Origin: Arthrobacter sp. ISL-95
Lineage (GTDB): Bacteria > Actinomycetota > Actinomycetes > Actinomycetales > Micrococcaceae
Direction of reading: 5' to 3'
Assembly: GCF_018613695.1 (NCBI RefSeq)
Contig: NZ_JAGGPR010000007.1
Span: 62,001 to 126,000, forward strand
DNA: 64,000 nucleotides
Numbering within the stretch: position 1 is the first letter of the stretch; every line of letters starts with the position of its first letter. Below the pieces are notes generated by a model. The model did not search any database, had not been told where the DNA came from, and saw nothing but the letters and a program-made list of their open reading frames with translations. Below, piece after piece: positions 44,966 to 53,124 of this stretch. A program made the position numbers and the translations under genes.

Positions 44966-44986
44966 TACTCTAACGTGATGGTAGGG
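44966..44986 (+). promoter_or_regulatory. MerR-type operator O4
   Basis: TACTCTAACGTGATGGTAGG; with its flanks (ACCCTACTCTAAC against GTGATGGTAGGGT) it forms a 26-base palindrome with 10 of 13 pairs. It lies 28 bases before merR3 and 128 bases from SulP copy 3. Confidence 0.65.
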
Positions 44987-45014
44987 TTTAAATCAGAACA
45001 GGACGGAGGCGCTG

Positions 45015-45396
45015 ATGACGGCTAAGACCAGCAGCACCAACACCATGCACATCGGTGAATTGGCGGACCGGACGGGCCTGTCCCTGCGGACCATCCGTCA
45101 CTACGACGACGTGGGGCTTCTGCCTGCGACAGCGCGGACCGATGGCGGCTTCAGGGTGTTCTCGGAGGATGATTTCGAACGGCTCATGGTCATCAAGCAG
45201 ATGAAGCCCCTGGGTTTCTCACTGGAGGAGATGGCTGAAATCCTTGCTCTCCTCGCAGCCCCGGACGTCACCGCTCCTGAACGGTCGGCGACGCTGGCCG
45301 GATTCCTGGAGGGCTGTGCACCAGCGGGCAAAGATGGCGCGGAACCTGGCTCAGGCCGACGAGTTCATTCAAAGGCTTAGCGGCCGGGCCTCATAA
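45015..45396 (+). pseudogene. MerR family regulator 3 (frameshifted near the end)
   Basis: The ATG at 45015 follows GGAGG. The MerR helix-turn-helix is complete (MHIGELADRTGLSLRTIRHY, GGFRVFSEDDFERL, KPLGFSLEEMAEIL). After TLAGFLEG one extra base near 45308-45312 changes the frame; the natural tail (VHQRAKMARNLAQADEFIQR) runs to the TAA at 45394-45396, while the written frame stops at 45380 with a foreign end. DNA binding may survive but the dimerisation helix is lost. The intact homologue is MerR 2. Confidence 0.85.
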
Positions 45397-45398
45397 TC

Positions 45399-45440
45399 GT
45401 GCGTGCCGGGCCGTGAGTGACTCCTCTACCCGGCACGCAC
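45399..45440. terminator. Terminator hairpin, duplicate of that at 8212-8259
   Basis: GTGCGTGCCGGG pairs with CCCGGCACGCAC perfectly. The stem and flanking bases repeat the terminator of the other cassette. Confidence 0.75.
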
Positions 45441-45558
45441 TCAGATGGTGGCTGGTTATCGAGGCCGGTTGAGGAGACGCGCCCGGGAACGGCTAAAGAG
45501 GGTCAGCGTCCTTTCCCGGTGTAGACAATTGCGCCGCAACACTGGCTCCTTGCGCGGC

Positions 45559-46345
45559 CTACTGGGTCTGTTGGGCTTTGGTGTGAGCGAGATGGTAGGA
45601 GTCGGTGCCGGTTTCGATTATGGCGCCGTTGAAGGTCAACCTGTCCACGATCGCAGCGCAAAGCCGCGGATCGGTGAAGGTCTTGGTCCAGTCTGAGAAA
45701 GACTCGTTGGAGGCGATGCCGATGGAATTCTTCTCCTCACGTTCGGTCAGGACCTGGAAGAGAAGTTCCGCGCCACGACGGTCCAATTCCATGTAGCCAA
45801 GTTCATCGATGCACAGCAGGTCCACGCGGCCGTAGCGGGCGATGGTTTTGGCCAGGACTTTTTCGTCGGCGGCTTCGACGAGGTCGTTCACTAGCCGGGT
45901 GGCGAGAGTGTATTTGACCCGGTACCCCTTCTCCGCGGCCGCGGTACCCAATGCAATGAGCAGGTGGGATTTGCCGGTACCGGAGTCCCCGATCAGGTAC
46001 AGGGGGGGAGCCTTTGCGGATCCAGTCACCGCTTGCCAGGGTGTGGATGGTGGCAGGGTTGATGTTCGGATTCGCGTCGAAATCGAAGTCCCCGAGCCAT
46101 TTATCTCGCGGAAACCCGGCCGCTTTGACCCTGCGGATCGAGGAGCGCCTGTCCCGGTCATCGCATTCGGCCAGCAGAAGTTCCGCCAGGAAGCCCTGAT
46201 AAGTCAGTTGTTCCTTCCCTGCCACGGTCAGCGCTTCGTCCAGGACCGCCCGGACGGTGGGCAGGCGAAGCCGTCGGCAGGCCTGGTCCACGGCCGCGAC
46301 GGCGGCTTGTTCGGTCAGCCCCCGCCTTTGTTTTGAGGACCTCAA
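45559..46345 (-). pseudogene. istB: IS21 helper ATPase IstB, frameshifted
   Basis: The N-terminal DNA-binding part is in one frame (LTEQAAVAAVDQACRRLRLP, AGFPRDKWLGDFDFDANPNI). The AAA+ part is in the next: APPLYLIGDSGTGKSHLLIA with Walker A, DLLCIDELGYMELD with Walker B, SNESFSDWTKTF. The frames join at a run of seven G (46002-46008) that seems one base too long. The start codon is lost in the fusion with istA. Confidence 0.85.
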
Positions 46346-47517
46346 GGTAATGGTCCAGCTGGACCGACTGTCCGTGCTTGGCGGCGATCCGCTGATGTCT
46401 GGCCGCCACGGCACGACCGTCAAACACCACGACCTCCGAGGCCCGGAGTGAGACCCGGACCTTTCTGCCGATGAAGCGCGCCGGGACGGAATACTTCACC
46501 ATCCGCACCGTGACCATCGATGACCTGTCAACCCTGGGGTTCAGCACCAGACCGGGTTCAAATGTCTCCGCCGGCAACGGCGCCAGGAACGGCTGCTCGG
46601 CATCGAAGTCCTGCCCTACGGTGCGGATCCTGTCGTTGATCCTCCGATCATCGTCCTGGGCTTCCCACCTGCGGATGCGGTCGTTGAGCTCATCCAGGGA
46701 TTCAGCCACCGGCATCGGGGAGAGTCGGTTGCGTCGGAACCAGCCGACCTCGCCCTCAACACCGCCCTTCTCGTGAGCCCCCGCGATGCCTGGCTGGCAA
46801 TAGAAAGCATCTACGCCGAAGTGGGATTTGAACAGCGCCCACCGGTCATTCTCAATCCTTTGCCGGCCTTGGCCGAAGACCACAGCAGTCACAGCACTAG
46901 TGAGGTTGTCGTAGCGGATGTGTTTAACCGGGACGCCGCCGATCTCGTTGAACGCCTCGATATGTTCCTCCAGGAAAGCCTCCTGCGCCTGGGTTGGGTA
47001 AATCCGGTGAATTGCCTTGCCAGATCTGGACAGCCGGAAGACGAACATGTGGCACTTCGTCTTCACCCCCTTCAACACGACCCAGACTTCACCGAAATCC
47101 ACCTCAGCCTCAGCACCTGGAGCATGCTCCTGCGGGACGAACACCTCAACCCGGCGGCCGGCCTCCACATCGATCTGCGCCCGGCGGACCCGCACGTAAT
47201 CACGCACCGTCGAGTACGACAGCTCCTGCGCTCCGTGCTCCTCGATCAGCCGGGCCAAGATCCTGCGGGCAGTGTGGCGCTGTTTCCGCGGCGCGGTCGT
47301 GTCCTCGACCAGCATGGCGTCGATGGCCGGTTTGAAAGGCTCAAGCCGCCATGCCACCCCCCGCCGTGGTTTGCGTTCCGGAGGGGCTGCCGACTCCAGG
47401 GCCTGCCTCACCGTTCTCTGGTGAACCCCCGTGCCGGGTCGCCAGCGCACGAATCGAGAGGCCCTCAACCCGGGCGTCCCTTCGGATCTGCGCGAACAAC
47501 TCCACTCTCGACTCCAT
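46330..47517 (-). pseudogene. istA: IS21 transposase IstA, frameshifted and truncated
   Basis: The start ATG at 47517 (MESRVELFAQIRRDARVEGL) opens the helix-turn-helix. A run of five C at 47426-47430 shifts the frame, after which VHQRTVRQALESAAPPERKP and the DDE domain follow: EVDFGEVWVVL (Asp), IRYDNLTSAV (Asp) and GGVEGEVGWFRRNRL (Glu). After LEVLKTKAGA the C-terminal domain is missing and istB sequence follows directly, so a deletion joined the two genes. Confidence 0.85.
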
Positions 47518-47808
47518 CCAGACCACCTTCCGTTGCATGCATCCACTGATGAATCCAACGTTGAAGGTGGGACCACGAATAACCGTCACAATTGCCCGGC
47601 GAGTCACGAAGTGGGGCCAAAGATAACCGTCCTACCGGGGCCATCCAAACCTGTCACAGCCAAAAGCGGGCTGAATACGGAAATGGCATGAGGTCGCTTC
47701 TGGTTTCCCCGGGAGTAAGGGAGGGCTATCAGGACTCTTCCTCCTACCTGAATCCATCAGCATACTTATCAACAAAGAGAGCGGTAGTACACAGGGAAGG
47801 ATCCAGCT

Positions 47809-48108
47809 ATGAGCATCACCGAAGCTACTCTCACCGCCATCCTTAACCTGCACGATGTGCCAACAGAGTTCCACAGCGATCCGGAGCTGCGGGCCATCGC
47901 TTATGTCCTGGCAGCCCTCGAGGAACCAACCAGCGATGTGGAACGACGCTTCTACGACTCCGCCACCACCCTCAACCCTGACGGCCCGTCGGGGGAAATG
48001 CCCCGGCCCGTCACCAACCGTGAGCTGCTCGAAGAAATCCACAAGACCCGCCTATCCTACCGGCTGCACCAACTGCGCGGCGAGAATCATCACGCGGAAG
48101 CAGGATAG
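47809..48108 (+). CDS. Small protein family A, copy 2
   Basis: A 99-residue acidic protein: MSITEATLTAILNLHDVPTE, then AALEEPTSDVERRFYDSATT and TNRELLEEIHKTRLSYRLHQ. It is closest to copy 1 at 32921. The sequence before the ATG (GAAGGATCCAGCT) gives a ribosome-binding site. The 190 bases before it, up to the IS21 element, hold no gene. The function is unknown. Confidence 0.75.
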   Translation: MSITEATLTAILNLHDVPTEFHSDPELRAIAYVLAALEEPTSDVERRFYDSATTLNPDGPSGEMPRPVTNRELLEEIHKTRLSYRLHQLRGENHHAEAG

Positions 48109-48352
48109 AACGCAGCCCAAAAATATCCACGCTCTTCGCGTCACGAATCCTAGGGCACCCGCACTGTATCCGTAAGGGGGCTCTGACTCGCTCGTAGGCA
48201 CCGTCCTCCAACAAAGCGAGTCCAGTTCCGATGAAGCGGACCAAAACTGCAATCCAATCCATCTCGGAGATCTTGGAGCGTGAGTGAGCCGCTCAGAGAG
48301 TGAGCATGGAAGGCCAGTCTAAAGAGAGTAACCACTAAAGGAAGGTTCGGGC

Positions 48353-48631
48353 ATGGCACGCTTTCGCATCACGGTTACCCATGTGATTGAGATGGAGCAG
48401 GAAGTCTTACAGGAAGCGGCGCTTGAACTCCCGAGCGTTATGGCAGGTATCCGACTGGACGGAGAAATGTCCTTGGCCCTTGCATCGGTACCTGGATATG
48501 CAGGTCAAGCGCTGGGCGTGGAGATGCACAACCAGATGCTCATGCTGCTTCGAAACCGAGAGTTTGTTGTCCCTGGGGGCATGCCAGAGATCAAGGTGGA
48601 GCCGGTGTGCGAACTAGACGGGGCGGCCTAA
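48353..48631 (+). CDS. Hypothetical protein, 92 residues
   Basis: AAGGAAGG precedes the ATG at a good distance. The protein (MARFRITVTHVIEMEQEVLQ, then MAGIRLDGEMSLALASVPGY and MPEIKVEPVCELDG) is acidic, with an initial beta strand, a helix and a final strand. I do not recognise the family. A copy of the dispersed palindrome lies 12 bases after its stop and may end transcription. Confidence 0.55.
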   Translation: MARFRITVTHVIEMEQEVLQEAALELPSVMAGIRLDGEMSLALASVPGYAGQALGVEMHNQMLMLLRNREFVVPGGMPEIKVEPVCELDGAA

Positions 48632-48643
48632 CGCGCCACCAGG

Positions 48644-48671
48644 GTGTTCCAGTACCAAGGAAGTGGAGCAC
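48644..48671. repeat. Dispersed 28-bp inverted repeat, copy B
   Basis: GTGTTCCAGTACCAAGGAAG followed by TGGAGCAC; 24 of 28 bases agree with copy C at 51233. Copies B and C stand on either side of the AAA/HEPN-like operon. Confidence 0.65.
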
Positions 48672-48797
48672 CGCCGGCGACTGGAAGGCCGACTGATTCT
48701 TACCCGCAGACGGCTGGTTTCAGCTCGCAGTCCACCGGCCCGCGGCTGCCGGAAGGGATTGGTTTTGACTGCCCGGCGGCTCGCCACCCGATAAAGA

Positions 48798-48839
48798 AAT
48801 ATGAGTCGATATAAAAGATGCTTTATATCGACTCATATT
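48798..48839. promoter_or_regulatory. Perfect 18-bp inverted repeat, probable operator
   Basis: AATATGAGTCGATATAAA and TTTATATCGACTCATATT are perfect complements across a 6-base loop. The element is AT-rich in a GC-rich region and ends 18 bases before the GTG start of the AAA ATPase gene, where an operator or a leader hairpin would sit. Confidence 0.7.
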
Positions 48840-48857
48840 CTTGTATAGACTGCTCAT

Positions 48858-50030
48858 GTGGACTCTGACATGAACCCCTTTGCCCCTGGCTCAGGCCTTA
48901 AGCCACCTGCCTTGGAAGGCCGGGAAGCTGAGATAGAGGCTTTCGACCGCCTCATAGTCAGGACCAAGCGACAGGCAGCAGAGCGCGGGATGCTTCTCTC
49001 CGGACTTCGGGGAGTGGGCAAGACCGTGCTGTTGAACAATTTCGCCGCCCAGGCTGAGCGGCATGACTGGTTTGTCGTTCAGATTGAAGCGCAGCCCTCA
49101 CCGGAAGGGCGCAAGGCGACTCGACAGAAGCTCGCCCGGGCCATCGAAGCAGGTGCTCGAAGATTGCGGGCCAAATCCGCGTGGGGCTACGTGAAGGACG
49201 TCCTGGGGAGCATTGGCTCGTTCAACGTTACGTTGGGCTTTACAGGCGTCTCGGCCACTCTGGGTACGACCGCGGGCCGGGCGGATTCCGGGAACCTCGA
49301 CATCGACCTCGAGGAACTCGTCGAGGACCTCGCCACAGCTATGGCGAGAAGCAAGGCAGGTTTTGGAGTCTTCATCGACGAAATGCAGGATCTCGACGAC
49401 GAGTTGCTCGGCGCTCTGATCTCGGTCCAGCATCTGGCTGGACAAAAGGGATGGCCGTTCTTCATCATCGGCGCCGGACTGCCCAACCTCCCCGGCAAGC
49501 TGAGTGCCGCGAGGTCCTACTCGGAGAGGCTCTTTGACTACCGCACCATCGGTGCGCTAGACCATTCCTCGGCGGCCGATGCCATTAGCCTGCCGATGAA
49601 CAAACTCGGTGCCCGGTTGGATGCGGACGCACTCCGCGCCCTGGTTACCGCCGCTGACGGCTATCCGTTCTTCCTCCAGGCGTACGGTAAAGCAGCATGG
49701 GATGTTTCCTCCAGTAAGACGGTCAACATTGAGGACGCCACGTTGGCCGTCGAAATTGGCACGGAGCAACTCGATGCAGGATTTTTCCGTTCACGCTGGC
49801 AACGGGCAACCCCGGCCGAACGCCAGTATCTGCGCGCGATGGCCGAGGATAACGACGAAGCATCATCAACTGCATTGGTGGCGTCACGGCTGAACCGGGC
49901 CGCCAGCCAACTGACGGTTGCCCGGTCAAACCTCATCGCCAAGGGTCTCATCTATGCTCCCGACCATGGAGCGGTGCGTTTCACGGTACCTGGCATGTCC
50001 GGCTTCATCGGCCGCCAGTACGAGGAGTAG
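48858..50030 (+). CDS. AAA ATPase (Orc1/Cdc6-like ATP-binding protein)
   Basis: A 390-residue ATPase. Walker A is SGLRGVGKT (residues 48-56), Walker B is GVFIDE (170-175, in FGVFIDEMQDL) and the sensor region is FFIIGAGLPNLP. The C-terminal part (about 300-385) looks like a winged helix (TPAERQYLRAMAEDNDEAS, then VARSNLIAKGLIYAPDHGAV). It is of the archaeal-ATPase/AAA_16 type, often used as a regulatory or sensing partner in accessory operons. The GTG start lies close behind a perfect AT-rich palindrome. The next gene starts 3 bases after its stop, so both form one operon. Confidence 0.8.
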   Translation: MDSDMNPFAPGSGLKPPALEGREAEIEAFDRLIVRTKRQAAERGMLLSGLRGVGKTVLLNNFAAQAERHDWFVVQIEAQPSPEGRKATRQKLARAIEAGARRLRAKSAWGYVKDVLGSIGSFNVTLGFTGVSATLGTTAGRADSGNLDIDLEELVEDLATAMARSKAGFGVFIDEMQDLDDELLGALISVQHLAGQKGWPFFIIGAGLPNLPGKLSAARSYSERLFDYRTIGALDHSSAADAISLPMNKLGARLDADALRALVTAADGYPFFLQAYGKAAWDVSSSKTVNIEDATLAVEIGTEQLDAGFFRSRWQRATPAERQYLRAMAEDNDEASSTALVASRLNRAASQLTVARSNLIAKGLIYAPDHGAVRFTVPGMSGFIGRQYEE

Positions 50031-50032
50031 CC

Positions 50033-51205
50033 GTGCCCGTCAGGCCTACCGTGAAGGATGGGTTGCCGCCGCATCAGCAGCATTTGCTGTACACCCTGGC
50101 ACATGCCGACACTCTCATCGAGACCGTCGGCAGCACCCTCCTAGAGTATGTAGCCGCCAGCCCGTTGGGCTTGGATAACCAAGTTCAGGATGCCCGGGAA
50201 GACGTCGTCGTTAATTCCATGGCGCCTATCCCGCAGTCCGTTCCACGGCAGGCGGCCGACGTAATCAACCAATTACGGTCGGCACTCGAGCACGCCTTAT
50301 CGGCTGAAGTCGAATACCTCATGGGTAGGCCGCTGGAGGCAGCGGAAGAGCAGGCAATCGAGATGCCAGTACCGAAGAGTCATCCCGGGCTATCCGAATG
50401 GTTTCGCCACAAACGAAGACGCTCCCTGCCGGTTCTCCATGCTGACGGGGTCCTGGGACAGCGCATCGCCAGTCTTCAGCCGCCATTTGGAACCGAAGAA
50501 GACCAGATCCATCCCCTGCGCGTCCTGGCAGAGCATTCCAATCTCTCCAAGCACCGCAAGCCGGCGGAGTACGCATTGCGGTTGGGCAGGGTAATTCCTG
50601 GCTACATTGTTCCGGGACTGCGGATAGCAGGGGAGTACCCGGCAGACAGGCCGCTCAGAACGGGGGACGTGTTGGCGTCGGTGCCCGCCGGAACCTGTGT
50701 CCCCTTGGACATCTGGCCCACCGTGGCAATTCGGCGACCCCATACCCGTGAATGGATCGTGCTCACCCACGAGCTGCGTGCCTTGGAATCGTGGGTAAGG
50801 ACCGTTGCCATTCCAACGCTCATCGCTGGCATGAGCGATGTCGAGCCTATCCCGCCACATCTGGACATTTCCAAGGGCTACGCAGACTACTCCCACGCCC
50901 TCGCCGAGGCCCAGATTATGCCCGCAGCCGAGAGGCTCGGCCTCCGGCTGGCAGGCACTGGGCTCCGGTATCAGCTGCCCGCCATTTTTAGGCAAGCGTT
51001 ACCTGAGGCCTCACAACAGGCCGTCGAGGATTACGTCGCAAAGCTGTCCGATGCTGCGGCCGTCGAAGTGCTTGAGCGCTATATGCGGGTAAGGCACGGC
51101 AGAGGTGAAAGCCACGCCATCGGATTTCTGCGACGGTTACTAAAAAAGGTTCGTAGCTCAGGTGCCGCCACTATCGCCCCTACAGAAAAAGACAGATGGG
51201 GCTAG
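50033..51205 (+). CDS. HEPN-like hypothetical protein paired with the AAA ATPase
   Basis: A 390-residue protein with no assigned function. Residues about 80-100 read QAADVINQLRSALEHALSAE, which contains RSALEH, an Rx4H motif as in HEPN ribonucleases, in the helix where related proteins carry NLRSALDHL. Further on come a LQPPFG segment and LRVLAEHSNLSKHRKP, matching the LQPY and NxxKHR blocks of that group. The second half (about 190-380) is a mixed beta/helical domain unknown to me. It is separated from the ATPase by 2 bases and translated with it. An RNase effector role is inference. Confidence 0.6.
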   Translation: MPVRPTVKDGLPPHQQHLLYTLAHADTLIETVGSTLLEYVAASPLGLDNQVQDAREDVVVNSMAPIPQSVPRQAADVINQLRSALEHALSAEVEYLMGRPLEAAEEQAIEMPVPKSHPGLSEWFRHKRRRSLPVLHADGVLGQRIASLQPPFGTEEDQIHPLRVLAEHSNLSKHRKPAEYALRLGRVIPGYIVPGLRIAGEYPADRPLRTGDVLASVPAGTCVPLDIWPTVAIRRPHTREWIVLTHELRALESWVRTVAIPTLIAGMSDVEPIPPHLDISKGYADYSHALAEAQIMPAAERLGLRLAGTGLRYQLPAIFRQALPEASQQAVEDYVAKLSDAAAVEVLERYMRVRHGRGESHAIGFLRRLLKKVRSSGAATIAPTEKDRWG

Positions 51206-51232
51206 GACCTCGCTGAGCGTCTCGAAACGAGT

Positions 51233-51260
51233 GTGTTCCGGTTCCAAGGAAGTGGACCAG
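51233..51260. repeat. Dispersed 28-bp inverted repeat, copy C
   Basis: GTGTTCCGGTTCCAAGGAAG followed by TGGACCAG, 28 bases after the stop of the HEPN-like gene. It is the partner of copy B at 48644. Confidence 0.65.
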
Positions 51261-51304
51261 CCGGCCAGTCACTGACGGGCGTCTGCGATCTTGAAACAAC
51301 CTTG

Positions 51305-51340
51305 AGGTTCTCCTGAGCATGGCTTAGCTCAGGAGAACCT
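51305..51340. terminator. Strong bidirectional terminator
   Basis: AGGTTCTCCTGAGC and GCTCAGGAGAACCT are perfect 14-bp complements across an 8-base loop, between the convergent ATPase operon and the family B gene. Confidence 0.8.
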
Positions 51341-51401
51341 GAGTAAGCAACCGGCATGGCCCTGGGGTTCCGGGATCGTATGGCTTTGGGCGGGAAATTC
51401 A

Positions 51402-51602
51402 CTAGGAGTTTTCCAGGTCTTCCAGGGCCGGGCTAAGGCTTTGGAGCTGCAGCGGTGTTGGTTTTTGCAGGTCATAAAGGTAGACGTCCAGGTCGAAGAC
51501 CGTGCCGGTGCCGTCGTGGGTCCAGTACCTGACCCATAACCGGTTCAGGCTGATGGTGTCCTGTTCGATGAGGTGCCGCGCTCGTTGTCGTAGGTCATTC
51601 AT
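51402..51602 (-). CDS. Small protein family B, copy 3
   Basis: A 66-residue protein, MNDLRQRARHLIEQDTISLN and RLWVRYWTHDGTGTVFDLDV, nearly identical to the copy at 29639-29842. It lies 80 bases downstream of the intact family C gene in the same direction. No domain is known. Confidence 0.7.
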   Translation of the reverse strand: MNDLRQRARHLIEQDTISLNRLWVRYWTHDGTGTVFDLDVYLYDLQKPTPLQLQSLSPALEDLENS

Positions 51603-51684
51603 GACTGCTGTTCCACGACTTCCCCTGCCTGCGGCACTTGATGAGCGGCCTCCTTGGGAGAGGGATGCAGGACGCGGGCTGTCA

Positions 51685-52062
51685 GGTCTGGTGTGGGTCC
51701 TGGAGCAGCCATTTCATGGCCTCGGATTTGTCGGTGAAGAATTGGGTGGGGCAGGGCTGGGGGTAGGTGTGGCGGCCGCGGAAGGTGGCCGTCATCCAAT
51801 CCACCGGGGTGGAGCCCAGGAGGGCAATTCGGAAGGCTGCGGATGGTTCCGCGAAGGCAACGCGGTCGTGGCTGAGAGTGACGCCGGCCATTGCTACCAG
51901 GAGCGGGCGGGGCACTCCGTCGCTGATCTCGTTCACTTTGGCTATGGCCGCCTCGACGTCGGAGCCGTCGAGGCGTATCCCGCGCTGCCAGGCCAGCTGG
52001 AGCACCCCGTCGGCACCCAGGACCAGTGTCGCCTTGCCTAAATCGCTGAACGTAGCAGCCAT
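51685..52062 (-). CDS. STAS/SEC14-like protein (family C, intact copy)
   Basis: A protein of about 125 residues: TLVLGADGVLQLAWQRGIRL, then GSDVEAAIAKVNEISDG, PRPLLVAMAGVTLSHDRVAF and STPVDWMTATFRGRH, ending FFTDKSEAMKWLLQDPHQT. The alternation of strands and helices resembles STAS/SEC14-like small proteins in actinobacteria. It is the only undamaged one of four family members in the window. I chose the ATG at 52062 because AAGGA lies 8 bases upstream. The function is unknown; anti-sigma-antagonist-like signalling is one possibility. Confidence 0.7.
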
Positions 52063-52202
52063 GCACATGTTCCTTTCAGCAGCTCCCTGGATATGTTGTT
52101 GTTCCCGGCTTTCCGCAGCTCTAAACCGGCGAACGGGGCGCGGACAGGGGCTGCGCCTTGGGATGGGTTCAGCCATAGACAGCCGGTCCCATACACATCA
52201 GG

Positions 52203-52922
52203 TCATGGCTGGGCTGGTGTGGGTGTTGCGGGTCCTGTGAGGCGTGCCGAGAGGCCGGCGAGGAGGATGGTGATGCCTTCCTCGAGTTCGGCTTCACCGT
52301 CGTAGTCGGCCAGGAGCGGGGCGAGGGCGCGGAGGCGGGGAAATTCCTTGGCGGGCAGACGGTGCAGGCCAAGGCGGAGGAGAGCTTCGTCTTCGTCGGG
52401 GTCGACGATGAATTCCTGCAGCTCGTTCAGGATGTGGCCGTAGAGAAAACCGTAGAAGGCCCGGTAGACGTGCAGCGCGTCCGATGGGGCGAAGCCGGCC
52501 TCGATCAGTAGGTCCAGGATCTGTTCGAGTGGGCGCAGGGTTCCGACGGGGCGGAGCCCCATGGGGGTGGAGAGGGGGCGGGTGACCAGGAGGGGGACGA
52601 CGTTGGGGTGTCGGAGCGCGATCAGCCGAATGTCGTGGGCGATGCGGCGCAGTTGGCCCTGCCAGTCCGGGTCCTCTGGGAAGATGGTCCGTTCGTTCAA
52701 GACCAGTTCGGTGACTCCGTCCAGCAGCGCTGTCCGGCTTTTGGCGTAGCGGTACAGGCTCATGGGGTCCCGGCCGAGTTCCTGCCCGAGCCGGCGCATG
52801 GTCAGTGCCTCGAGCCCTTCAGCATCCAACAAGGCAAGTGCGGTGGATAAAACGAGCTCCCGGCTGAGCGTTTGTTTCCTGTCCGGTGTCGCCTCGACTG
52901 AGGGTTTTGTTGCCTGAGCCAT
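52203..52922 (-). CDS. TetR/AcrR family regulator
   Basis: A 239-residue repressor. The helix-turn-helix is LSTALALLDAEGLEALTMRRL with RDPMSLYRYAKSRTALLDGV. The C-terminal domain (RRIAHDIRLIALRHPNVVPL, APSDALHVYRAFYGFLYGHI) belongs to the TetR_C_1 group, which binds hydrophobic drugs. Two GTCTACATTGTA half-sites lie upstream (53005 and 53055), suggesting autoregulation and control of a divergent gene that is now broken (53125). The start ATG at 52922 has AGGAGG upstream. Confidence 0.9.
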   Translation of the reverse strand: MAQATKPSVEATPDRKQTLSRELVLSTALALLDAEGLEALTMRRLGQELGRDPMSLYRYAKSRTALLDGVTELVLNERTIFPEDPDWQGQLRRIAHDIRLIALRHPNVVPLLVTRPLSTPMGLRPVGTLRPLEQILDLLIEAGFAPSDALHVYRAFYGFLYGHILNELQEFIVDPDEDEALLRLGLHRLPAKEFPRLRALAPLLADYDGEAELEEGITILLAGLSARLTGPATPTPAQP

Positions 52923-53004
52923 GGTTTTCCTCCTGATCGGGGCGCATTCACACTGCGGCCTCCCTTAGGGCAGAACGTTCCTGCAATCCGCCCGCCTAGG
53001 GCCA

Positions 53005-53066
53005 GTCTACATTGTATCGAACGCCTATTGCCTAGTTTGTAGTCTACGCGTATCGTCTACATTGTA
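53005..53066. promoter_or_regulatory. TetR-type operator pair
   Basis: GTCTACATTGTA occurs at 53005-53016 and again at 53055-53066, exactly 50 bases apart, with a related GTCTACGCG at 53042. CTACATTGTAG is nearly palindromic. It lies between the TetR gene and a divergent remnant. Confidence 0.6.
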
Positions 53067-53124
53067 GGCAAGTGATCGTGAAGACATTCCGGTATTCACG
53101 GCACGCAAGTGGAAGGAGCCGCGC

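Larger units (their letters stand above)
45559..47620 (-). mobile_element. Decayed IS21-family element
   Basis: istA and istB homologues lie in order and orientation, but carry at least two frameshifts in homopolymer runs and a deletion that fuses them. I could not define terminal repeats; the limits are those of the genes with a small margin. A related istB fragment lies at 35583. Confidence 0.75.
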
